NCBI GenBank assembly: GCA_024275555.1 | Contig: JAJRYW010000668.1 | Location: forward strand, 1 to 7,094 | DNA from: Calditrichota bacterium | GTDB taxonomy: Bacteria; Calditrichota; Calditrichia; RBG-13-44-9; J075 | DNA length: 7,094 bases | Direction: 5' to 3' | In this document: positions 1 through 6,025 of the stretch, piece by piece | How the letters are laid out: every line of letters begins with the position of its first letter | Position numbering within the stretch: the first letter of the stretch is position 1 | The notes under the pieces: generated by a model | Seen by the model: the letters and a program-made list of their open reading frames with translations, nothing else | What the model was told of the DNA's origin: nothing | Database searches by the model: none | Translations under genes and position numbers: made by a program

Positions 1-170
1 AGGCTCTCCCCCACATGCGAGGCAGGAGCCTCGAAAAGGCCTTCCACCGCGGAGCAGTGGAAGGAGGGAGCGCAGAGAGCACCAGCCCCCGGTAGCCGCA
101 GGCTTCAGACTGCGGAGGGGGCGCAATCCGAAGCTTGCCCAACCCGCTGCGGCGGTGCTAATAGGCGCAG
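1..170. repeat. Palindrome-rich intergenic segment with a nested multi-stem fold
   Basis: No believable gene lies here. Several perfect inverted repeats are visible. CGAGGC (18-23) pairs with GCCTCG (28-33) across a 4-nt loop, and CCTTCCAC (40-47) pairs with GTGGAAGG (57-64). A nested set follows: AGCACC (78-83) with GGTGCT (154-159) encloses GCCCCC (85-90) with GGGGGC (117-122), which encloses CCGCAG (96-101) with CTGCGG (110-115); GCAA (123-126) with TTGC (135-138) makes a side stem. The enclosing and enclosed stems together resemble a multi-branched RNA or a composite REP/BIME element. I do not recognise a known RNA family: nothing looks like a tRNA, or the conserved cores of RNase P RNA or tmRNA. 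A dispersed chromosomal repeat is the simplest reading. It lies beyond the terminator of the minus-strand unit, so read-through from that unit is not expected. Confidence 0.5.
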
Positions 171-245
171 ATGCCGGGTCAAGCCCGGCATGACGAGCAA
201 AAAGTCAGACATGACTGGGAGAGGCGCTATTCCGCGCCAATCCAG
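171..245. repeat. REP-like palindrome followed by two further stems
   Basis: ATGCCGGG (171-178) and CCCGGCAT (184-191) form a perfect 8-bp stem with a 5-nt loop, flanked by TGAC. This matches the general look of extragenic palindromes seen in many copies in bacterial genomes, whose translations give nonsense peptides of the MPGQARHD type. Two weaker stems follow: AGTCA (203-207) with TGACT (212-216), and GGCGC (223-227) with GCGCC (234-238), the second extended by CTGG (215-218) with CCAG (242-245). The dispersed-repeat status is inferred from the motif's style; only one copy is present in this window. Confidence 0.5.
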
Positions 246-280
246 GGCAAAATGAGTATTGCCGAAAAATACTCTCAGAC

Positions 281-312
281 GAAAAAATGCCGCAGGCATA
301 GGCGCCTGCGGC
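281..312 (-). terminator. Rho-independent terminator of the acyl-CoA synthetase unit
   Basis: Read on the minus strand, a perfect 9-bp GC-rich stem (arms 312-304 and 297-289, GCCGCAGGC/GCCTGCGGC) with a 6-nt loop is followed at once by ATTTTTT (288-282). It starts 32 nt past the TAG stop of the acyl-CoA synthetase. Stem strength, U-tract and position are all what an intrinsic terminator should have. The 9-base arm GCCGCAGGC also occurs at 95-103 in the neighbouring palindrome-rich segment, so the stem may derive from the same repeat family. Confidence 0.87.
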
Positions 313-344
313 TGGGGAAAAACCGGTTGAGGGTTCCATCAATA

Positions 345-2141
345 CTACGAGTACATCGCGTCAATCTCCGCTTTATAGCGCTCCTGAATGACATTCTTCT
401 TCAACTTCAGCGTGGGAGTAATCATACCGTTCTCGATGGTAAACTCCGGGACAATCTTCACTTTTTTGACCGTTTCAAAAGAAGCCAGTTCCTTGTTCAC
501 CTTTTCCACTTCGGCTTCAACCAGGGCCTGTACCTTCTCGTGATTCATCAGTTCCTCAAAGGAGTTGTAGCTGATATTCTGCTCCTCGGCGAATGTCTTT
601 ACATTGTCCGGATCAATCGTAACCAGGGCAACCAGGTATTTTCGCTTATCGCCGATCACAAAGGCCTGGTTGATGTACTTGGAATTGCTGATCAGTCCTT
701 CGATCCGCGACGGGGCAATGTTCTTCCCCCCTGCGGTGATAATCAGATCCTTTTTCCGCCCGGTGATGCGCACAAATCCTTCCTCGTCGATCTCCCCCAG
801 GTCGCCGGTGAGCAGCCAGCCGTCCTTGGTAATCGTCTCGGCGGTTTCCTCGGGCATCTTGTAGTAGCCTTTCATGATATTGCGTCCGCGGTACATCAGT
901 TCGCCGTCCTCGGAGACTTTCTGCTCGATGCCCGGCCCGGGAGGCCCCACCCATCCGAAGCGGTAGTTGTCATGCCGGTTGATGTTGGTAAAGGAGGTGT
1001 TTTCGGTCATGCCGATTCCTTCCAGGATCAGAATTCCGGCGGCATGGAAGAACTTGGCAATCTCGGGGCTCAACGGCGCGGCGCCGCTGATACACCAGCG
1101 CACCCGGCCGCCCAGGGCGTCCTGAATCTTGCTGAAGACCAGCTTGCTGGCCAGTTTATATTTAAAATTCAAACCGGCGGGGATCGGTTGCTTGTTCAAC
1201 TTGCAGTCGCTGACCTGGTTGCCGACCTCGCGGGCCCAGCGAAAGATTTTCAGCGCCAGGCCGCCCTTGGCTTCTGCGCCGCCGATCACTTTGGCATAAA
1301 CCTTTTCGTAAATACGCGGAACGCTGGGGAACATATTCGGCCGGGCCAGTTTGATGTCCTCCACAATAGTTTCCATGCTCCGGGCAAAGGTGATCGGCGC
1401 CCCGACCAGCAAGGTGGCATAGGCAGCCAATCGCGCAAAGACATGGGCAAGGGGTAGGAAGAGGAATTCCTCTTCATCGTGCCGGAACTGCAAACTGATA
1501 CAGACCGACTGGCTGGTGAAGCAGATGTTGTCGTGGGTCAGCACCGCGCCCTTGGGGATTCCCGTGGTTCCGGAGGTGTAAACGATGCCGGCGTCATCCT
1601 CCGGGGTAACCCCTGAGACCCGCTCCTGAAACTGCTCATCGCTGATGCTCTCACCCAGGGCTAAAAACTCATCATAAGTGATCACCCAATCATCGCCCTT
1701 ATGTTCGCCCTCGAACATTATCACTTTGCGCACCTTGGGAATCTGATCCCGGATTTCCAGCACTTTGGCTAATTGTTCCTGGTTCTCCACAAAAATCAGG
1801 GCGGAGTCGCTGTGATCAATAATATACTGGCAATCTTTGGCCAATAATGATTGATAAAGACCTACGGTCACTCCACCGACGCTCATCGTTGCCAGATCGA
1901 TCAACACCCACTTATAACAGGTGTAGCTGAGAATATTGAGCTTGGTTCCTTTCTCCACCCCCAGGGCCATCAAACTTTTACCGGCTTTTTGCACATCCCG
2001 GTAGACATCGCCCCAGGTAACCGAGGTCAATGCGTTCCCCCCGCTAAACCAGCGATAAGCCGGCTGCTCCGGGAATCGGTCAACCGTGGACTTGAGCAAC
2101 TCATGAAAATTTTGGAACTCCGTGAATTCTGAGACAGTCAT
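345..2141 (-). CDS. Long-chain fatty acyl-CoA synthetase (AMP-forming, FadD15/ACSL-like)
   Basis: This 598-aa enzyme should activate a long-chain fatty acid with ATP and CoA, through an acyl-adenylate, to give acyl-CoA and AMP; it would act in the cytosol or at the inner membrane face. The ANL-superfamily motifs are present in order: the P-loop YTSGTTGIPKGA (188-199), the LAHVFARL segment typical of the FadD15/eukaryotic ACSL branch (231-238), GIGMTE (375-380), TGD (445-447, ribose contact), GRKKD (461-465), and the C-terminal A10 stretch TPTLKLKK (575-582) carrying the catalytic lysine. Length is normal for the branch and nothing is missing. The ATG has an AAGGGGG box 5 nt upstream. It follows the ThDP enzyme gene by 138 bp with no terminator or convincing promoter seen between, so co-transcription is likely; an intrinsic terminator follows. 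Chain-length preference cannot be read from sequence, and 2-hydroxy or branched acids are possible given the neighbour. FadD15 is a family resemblance, not a proven orthology. Confidence 0.95.
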   Translation of the reverse strand: MTVSEFTEFQNFHELLKSTVDRFPEQPAYRWFSGGNALTSVTWGDVYRDVQKAGKSLMALGVEKGTKLNILSYTCYKWVLIDLATMSVGGVTVGLYQSLLAKDCQYIIDHSDSALIFVENQEQLAKVLEIRDQIPKVRKVIMFEGEHKGDDWVITYDEFLALGESISDEQFQERVSGVTPEDDAGIVYTSGTTGIPKGAVLTHDNICFTSQSVCISLQFRHDEEEFLFLPLAHVFARLAAYATLLVGAPITFARSMETIVEDIKLARPNMFPSVPRIYEKVYAKVIGGAEAKGGLALKIFRWAREVGNQVSDCKLNKQPIPAGLNFKYKLASKLVFSKIQDALGGRVRWCISGAAPLSPEIAKFFHAAGILILEGIGMTENTSFTNINRHDNYRFGWVGPPGPGIEQKVSEDGELMYRGRNIMKGYYKMPEETAETITKDGWLLTGDLGEIDEEGFVRITGRKKDLIITAGGKNIAPSRIEGLISNSKYINQAFVIGDKRKYLVALVTIDPDNVKTFAEEQNISYNSFEELMNHEKVQALVEAEVEKVNKELASFETVKKVKIVPEFTIENGMITPTLKLKKNVIQERYKAEIDAMYS

Positions 2142-2146
2142 AATGA

Positions 2147-2153
2147 CCCCCTT
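2147..2153 (-). promoter_or_regulatory. Ribosome binding site of the acyl-CoA synthetase gene
   Basis: On the minus strand AAGGGGG stands 5 nt before the ATG at 2141. It supports that start over any internal one. The rest of the 2154-2279 gap is AT-rich, and I see neither a clear terminator for the upstream gene nor a convincing -35/-10 pair. Confidence 0.65.
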
Positions 2154-2279
2154 GCTGATGGTTTTTAGAATGTTACATCATTTATTAGTGATAATTTTTT
2201 TGCGCTTTTCTGGCCTTTGCGAAATTTTTCAAGAAATCAGGCGGCTACAAATATCGTCTCTCTTCGGTTGCACACCCGC

Positions 2280-4007
2280 TCACATGGATATTGATCCTTT
2301 CCGGAAATCGGTTTTGCCCAGCCAGGCGTTGATCAGCGCCGGTTTTCCCTGGGCGACGCTGCTGCGGGCGGTCTCTATCGCACCGGCAATTTCCGCTTCG
2401 TTGCGAATCGCCATTCCGCTGCCGCCAAGCGCTTCGGCAACCCGGTGATAATCGCTGCGATTCAACACTGTGCCAACATCGTCGTGCAGGATTTCCACCT
2501 GCTCGCGGGCAATCTGGGTCCATCCGCCGTCGTTTCCCACCACGGCAATCACCGGCAATTGATGCCGCACCAGCGAGTCAAAATCCATCAAGCTGAAGCC
2601 GGCCGCGCCGTCTCCGTATAAGAGCCACACTTCCGCCTCCGGCCGCACCAATTTTGCCCCGATAGCGAACCCGGCGCCTCCACCCAGGGTTCCAAACACG
2701 CCGGGGTCCAACCAGGAGAGCGGCTGCCGGGGAGAAAGGATGTACGAAGCGACAGCAATAAAATCACCGCCGTCGGCAACCAGCACGCTCTCTTGCGGCA
2801 AGGCCTGCTCAATTTTCCGGCACAGGCGGAGCGGGTTCAGGTAATCCGTGGGCTGCTCCGCTTTTCGGGCGATTTCCGCTTCGCGTTGCTCATCGCGTTC
2901 CCGAAGCTGCCGAATCCAGTCTTCCCACTGCGGATTGGCGTCAAACGCTTCCGCCAATTGAGACAGAAACAGCGCCGGATCAGCAAGGACGCCCAGGTCG
3001 GGGCGCCGGTTTTTGTTTAAGTCGGATTTGCTCAAGTTCACCGAAATAAGCGTCGCGCTGCTGCGCACATGGCGGCCGTAGTCCAATCGAAAATCGTTGG
3101 GAATCCCGGCCAGCAGAACCAGGTCGGCTTCTTTGAGCGCTTTTCGGCGCTGATGCCGCATCTGCAGCCGACACCCTTTGCCCAGCAGCCCCCGGGCTGT
3201 TCCGGACAGGTAGACCGGCAGACCCATTTTCTCAACCGCGGCAACCAGCCTTTCCACCTCGGCGGTATTTACCGCAGCCTGGCTGCCGATGAGCAGCACG
3301 GGCTGTTTGGCCCGGGCCAGGCGGCGGATTGCCGAAGCAACCGCCGCGTTCGATGGTTTTGCCGCCGTGGTCGGGCGGACCCGGGGCGTTCGCTGCCAAT
3401 CCACCCCGGCAAACAAGCGCTCCACATGACGTTTCAAATACCATTGCATGGCCCGGTTGGCCAATCCCCGGCCCCGGGCGGCTTGCACGCCGTACAGCTC
3501 GCGCACCAATCTTTCTTCATACAACAAATCGACCGGGCATTCCACAAAGACCGGCCCCGGTATTCCCTGGCGGGCCCGGTAAAAAGCTTCTTCCATCGCC
3601 GGCCCCAGTTGCCGCACCTGTTTTAGGGACGTTTGCCATTTTACGCAGGATTTCATCAGCGCGAGCTGGTCGATATCCTGCAACGCTCCCCGGCCGCGCA
3701 AGGCTGTCGCGGCTGCGCCGCCAACAAGAACCAGCGGCGACTGCGCCAACCGGGCGTTTTTAACAGCCGTTATGGTGTTGGCGACGCCGGGACCGGCCGT
3801 CACCACGGCAACACCGGGGATGCCTCCAAGACGCGACACCGCATCGGCTGCAAACACCGCCGTCGCCTCATGCCGCACATCTACAACCCGAATGTTACGC
3901 TGTTTACAGGCCGACAAAATGGGAGAAATATGGCCGCCGCAGAGGGTAAACAGAAACGGAACCCGATGGGCTTTTAAAACCTCTGCGATGAGCTCTCCTC
4001 CATGCAC
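2280..4007 (-). CDS. ThDP-dependent acetolactate synthase-like enzyme (ILVBL/2-hydroxyacyl-CoA lyase 2-like)
   Basis: This 575-aa protein has the three-domain layout of the POX/ALS family: an N-terminal Pyr domain with GGHISPIL (24-31) and the catalytic glutamate in VRHE (Glu47), a central domain (about 220-350), and a C-terminal PP domain whose diphosphate/metal motif runs from GDG (465-467) to Asn492. The segment GNDGGWTQIAREQ (491-503) resembles the animal ILVBL/HACL2 group more than true acetolactate synthases, which usually have NNGYLGM there. Family knowledge: ILVBL (HACL2) cleaves 2-hydroxy long-chain acyl-CoA to formyl-CoA and a shortened aldehyde. That activity here is inference; other C-C lyase or ligase reactions, including acetolactate formation, remain open. 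No regulatory-subunit gene for an acetolactate synthase is adjacent. The start is GTG: an in-frame TAG lies 10 codons upstream, no other start codon lies between, and AGGAGG precedes it by 11 nt. The next gene on the strand encodes an acyl-CoA synthetase, which suits acyl-CoA chemistry. Confidence 0.9.
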   Translation of the reverse strand: MHGGELIAEVLKAHRVPFLFTLCGGHISPILSACKQRNIRVVDVRHEATAVFAADAVSRLGGIPGVAVVTAGPGVANTITAVKNARLAQSPLVLVGGAAATALRGRGALQDIDQLALMKSCVKWQTSLKQVRQLGPAMEEAFYRARQGIPGPVFVECPVDLLYEERLVRELYGVQAARGRGLANRAMQWYLKRHVERLFAGVDWQRTPRVRPTTAAKPSNAAVASAIRRLARAKQPVLLIGSQAAVNTAEVERLVAAVEKMGLPVYLSGTARGLLGKGCRLQMRHQRRKALKEADLVLLAGIPNDFRLDYGRHVRSSATLISVNLSKSDLNKNRRPDLGVLADPALFLSQLAEAFDANPQWEDWIRQLRERDEQREAEIARKAEQPTDYLNPLRLCRKIEQALPQESVLVADGGDFIAVASYILSPRQPLSWLDPGVFGTLGGGAGFAIGAKLVRPEAEVWLLYGDGAAGFSLMDFDSLVRHQLPVIAVVGNDGGWTQIAREQVEILHDDVGTVLNRSDYHRVAEALGGSGMAIRNEAEIAGAIETARSSVAQGKPALINAWLGKTDFRKGSISM

Positions 4008-4018
4008 CTGCTGCGACT

Positions 4019-4024
4019 CCTCCT
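4019..4024 (-). promoter_or_regulatory. Shine-Dalgarno sequence deciding the GTG start of the ThDP enzyme
   Basis: AGGAGG on the minus strand lies 11 nt before the GTG at 4007, rather long but usable. An ATG at 4003 is out of frame, so GTG is the only sensible start. The conserved N-terminus (GGELIAEVLKAH) begins right after it, as expected for this family. Confidence 0.6.
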
Positions 4025-4039
4025 GTTTAGGTTGGCTGT

Positions 4040-4069
4040 TCTATCCGGCTTCTACGGAATTATTGTCAA
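4040..4069 (-). promoter_or_regulatory. Possible sigma70-type promoter of the ThDP enzyme/acyl-CoA synthetase unit
   Basis: On the minus strand a perfect TTGACA (4069-4064) is followed after 18 nt by GATAGA (4045-4040), a weak match to TATAAT (3 of 6). It would put the transcription start about 25-30 nt before the GTG. The -35 box is good and the -10 poor, so this is a candidate only. The promoter consensus of the host is unknown. Confidence 0.35.
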
Positions 4070-4094
4070 CCGCTGGTGATGCACCCTGCCCATC

Positions 4095-4110
4095 CCGGGG
4101 ACAGCCCCGG
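4095..4110. repeat. GC-rich hairpin in the intergenic gap
   Basis: CCGGGG (4095-4100) and CCCCGG (4105-4110) form a perfect 6-bp stem with loop ACAG, partly extended by GCC (4088-4090) with GGC (4112-4114). No T-tract follows on either strand, so it is not a normal intrinsic terminator. It may be another extragenic palindrome or a structural element just upstream of the candidate promoter. Confidence 0.45.
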
Positions 4111-4152
4111 TTGGCTCAAAATTGATGTCGAAATCAACCCGAGTTATCGAAT

Positions 4153-4170
4153 TTGTGGGAATTTACACAA
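4153..4170. promoter_or_regulatory. Short dyad, possible operator
   Basis: TTGTG (4153-4157) and CACAA (4166-4170) form a perfect 5-bp dyad with an 8-bp AT-rich centre. Read as TGTG-N8-CACA, it partly resembles CRP/FNR-family sites (TGTGA-N6-TCACA), but the inner A/T pair does not match on either side. It lies about 85 bp upstream of the candidate -35 box for the ThDP enzyme. No regulator gene is present in the window. Dyads this short occur by chance. Confidence 0.2.
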
Positions 4171-4279
4171 TTCAAATCATTTTTGCAAAAAAAGTTGTCG
4201 GATGCTTTCCGGTTACCGTATCAGCCGCTTCCAAATCGATTGCTACTCCGGATGATATCCCATCATAAGCACAAAATCA

Positions 4280-4798
4280 TTAAATTATATAGAACGGTTG
4301 GGTATATGGCACGGCGCCCCGGACATTTTTCAGCGCACCGAGGATGAGTTCCAGGGCCATAAACACCGGATCGGGAACAGGAAAGGGAGCGCGGATCTCC
4401 CAGCGGCTGGCCGGGCGAAACCCACAGCGGGGATAATACTCCGGCCAGCCCAGCACAATCACCGCCGTAAATCCCAATTGACGCGCCTGCTCCAGACCAA
4501 ATTGCACCAGTTTGCTGCCAATACCCTGATTTTGCTTCTCCGGCAACACCGCCATCGGGGCAAGCGCCAATGCCGGGAAACGCTCCTGGCCGGCTTCGAT
4601 GTCAATCCGGGTAAAAAGGAGATGGGCGCAGATTTGCTCATCGACGACGGCGACGAGCGACAATTCCGGCAGGTAGGCCGGGTCGCTGCGGAGCATATCG
4701 ACCAATTCGGCTTCATCCGGCTGGCCAAAAGCGGCTTTGTTTACCTCAAAAACAGGTCGATAGTCCTGCGGTTATTCAACACGAATAGTAATCTTCAT
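4280..4798 (-). pseudogene. GNAT N-acetyltransferase (YhbS-like) interrupted by an in-frame TAA at codon 9
   Basis: The frame from ATG (4798) encodes MKITIRVE, then TAA (4774-4772), then PQDYRPVFEVNKAAFGQPDE and the rest of a GNAT fold to the natural TAA at 4282-4280. Counting the TAA, the frame spans 172 codons, the usual YhbS-type length. Motif A is visible as LALAPMAVLPEKQNQGIGSKL, the acetyl-CoA pyrophosphate loop being QNQGIG, and EYYPRCGFRPAS near the C-terminus is also typical. The SD AAGGAG sits 7 nt before the ATG, so this is clearly the original start, and beta-1 sits on both sides of the stop. No frameshift or second stop follows, which suggests a recent single-base nonsense change (for example CAA or GAA to TAA) or a sequence error. 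The only later in-frame starts (TTG at 4705, ATG at 4696) would drop beta-1 and most of helix 1. The gene follows the MFS transporter by 18 bp in one operon. The acetylated substrate is unknown. Confidence 0.85.
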
Positions 4799-4805
4799 CC
4801 AAATT

Positions 4806-4811
4806 CTCCTT
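4806..4811 (-). promoter_or_regulatory. Shine-Dalgarno sequence of the interrupted GNAT gene
   Basis: AAGGAG on the minus strand lies within the 18-bp gap after the MFS stop and 7 nt before the ATG at 4798. Its quality and spacing show that the original GNAT start is upstream of the TAA, which rules out the shorter reading frame as the ancestral gene. Confidence 0.8.
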
Positions 4812-4816
4812 ATGGC

Positions 4817-6025
4817 TCATAATTTTCCATGAGAAGCCAAAACCCGATCCAGCCCCAGGAAGCCCAGCGAGCATAAAATTCCCAGCACCCCGGCGCCCAG
4901 CCACAGGGCGGTGGGGCCAAAATGGTCATACACACCCGTGCCGGTAATCGGGCCGACGATAAACGAGAGCGAAAAAGCAAAGGTGAACATCCCCATGTAT
5001 TTGCCCCGGTTTTTCTCTCCGGCCCGGTTGGCAACAAATCCGGATATGATCGGAAAGAGCAGCATTTCTCCGATGGACCAGATCAGCACGGTAAGGGCGG
5101 CAAAGCCATAGTTACGGCCCAGGGGCAGGACAGCAAAACCGGCAAACATCAGCAGAACCGCCAGGGCCATCACCCGCACCGGGTTATGCTGTTCCAGCCG
5201 GTGCACCAGGGGCATCTCCGCCAGCACAATCAGCAACCCGTTGAGGGCCATCAGACTGCCGATATGCCGTTCAGTGAGCCGGTAAACTTCCCGCAGGTAA
5301 ACCGGCCAGGTGTTGAAGAGCTGCACAAAGAGCAGGCCGGCGCAAAACAGCAATATCAGCACAAAGACAAACACGCCGTCTTTCCAGGGCTGTCGCTCCG
5401 GGGGCAGGGCTTCCCTCCGCCGGGCCAGGTGATCGAACACGACGGTTTTCCGGAACAGAAAGAAGAAAAGCAAGGCGGCTGCCAGGCAGGTTAATCCATC
5501 GGCCCAAAAAATCAGTTGGTAATTTCGCAGGGCCAGAATACCCCCTACCGCGGGGCCAATGGCAATGCCCAGGTTGGAGGCCAGGCGCAGCAGGGCAAAC
5601 CCGCGGGCGTGCTTTTCCGGGGGGCATACCGCCGCCAGGGCCGCCGAGTTGGCCGGGCGCAGCGTCTCGGCTACCAGCGCTGTAACAAAGAGCATCACAC
5701 CGATTTCCGGCAAGCCTTCCAGGTAGGAAAGCCCGATAAACCCCAGGCCGGCCAGCGTCAGGCTGGTAAACTGCACCTGCCGGGTTCCCCAGGCGTCATT
5801 CAGCCAGCCCCCCACTAAAGCGCCGCTGAGCGACCCCAGGCCATATATGCTGATCATAAGGCCGGCCGTGGAAATGGAGTATCCCAGCACTTCGGTAATG
5901 TACAGGGAGAGGAAGAACAGCACCATCGTGCCGCTGCGGTTAACAAACATCACCCCGGCAAGCTGCCAGGCTTCCCGGGGTAATCCGCTGTAAACGGATT
6001 GGTACCAGCGCCAAAACGGCCTCAC
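4817..6025 (-). CDS. Major facilitator superfamily transporter (DHA1-like, 12 TM)
   Basis: This 402-aa inner-membrane protein has about 12 hydrophobic segments (near residues 22-42, 53-74, 87-104, 107-125, 145-166, 169-191, 217-237, 255-272, 284-302, 307-330, 345-363 and 372-392), with a charged central loop at about 192-215. The loop 2-3 motif A appears as GGWLNDAWGTRQV (72-84), with Asn-Asp replacing the more usual Ala-Asp, and a motif C-like NLGIAIGPAVGG (151-162) lies in TM5, which points to a proton-driven drug or small-molecule exporter of the DHA1 type. The substrate cannot be predicted. The start is GTG, whose last bases form the TGA stop of the upstream gene (GTGA overlap). There is no SD of its own, so translation is probably coupled. 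The interrupted GNAT gene follows after 18 bp. An exporter plus an acetyltransferase would suit detoxification, but this is speculative. Confidence 0.9.
   Translation of the reverse strand: MRPFWRWYQSVYSGLPREAWQLAGVMFVNRSGTMVLFFLSLYITEVLGYSISTAGLMISIYGLGSLSGALVGGWLNDAWGTRQVQFTSLTLAGLGFIGLSYLEGLPEIGVMLFVTALVAETLRPANSAALAAVCPPEKHARGFALLRLASNLGIAIGPAVGGILALRNYQLIFWADGLTCLAAALLFFFLFRKTVVFDHLARRREALPPERQPWKDGVFVFVLILLFCAGLLFVQLFNTWPVYLREVYRLTERHIGSLMALNGLLIVLAEMPLVHRLEQHNPVRVMALAVLLMFAGFAVLPLGRNYGFAALTVLIWSIGEMLLFPIISGFVANRAGEKNRGKYMGMFTFAFSLSFIVGPITGTGVYDHFGPTALWLGAGVLGILCSLGFLGLDRVLASHGKL

Noticed and set aside
1..280. CRISPR array or known structural RNA
   Set aside because: No regularly spaced direct repeats exist, and no conserved core of tRNA, tmRNA, RNase P RNA or a riboswitch could be recognised on either strand.
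171..1457. 428-codon plus-strand open frame covering the 3' half of the acyl-CoA synthetase gene
   Set aside because: It is antisense to a gene with every expected family motif, its translation has no recognisable domain, and it begins inside a REP-like palindrome.
2142..2279. Possible promoter or FadR-type operator before the acyl-CoA synthetase gene
   Set aside because: The gap is AT-rich with only imperfect dyads (around 2174-2195) and no properly spaced -35/-10 pair; not distinguishable from chance.
4255..4272. Weak stem ATGAT/ATCAT just after the GNAT stop, as a terminator
   Set aside because: The stem is 5 AT-rich base pairs with no following T-tract on the minus strand.
4459..4728. 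Shifted minus-strand frame over the 5' part of the GNAT gene, which could suggest a frameshift
   Set aside because: The GNAT frame is continuous from 4798 to 4280 apart from the TAA. The shifted frame encodes no GNAT-like sequence.
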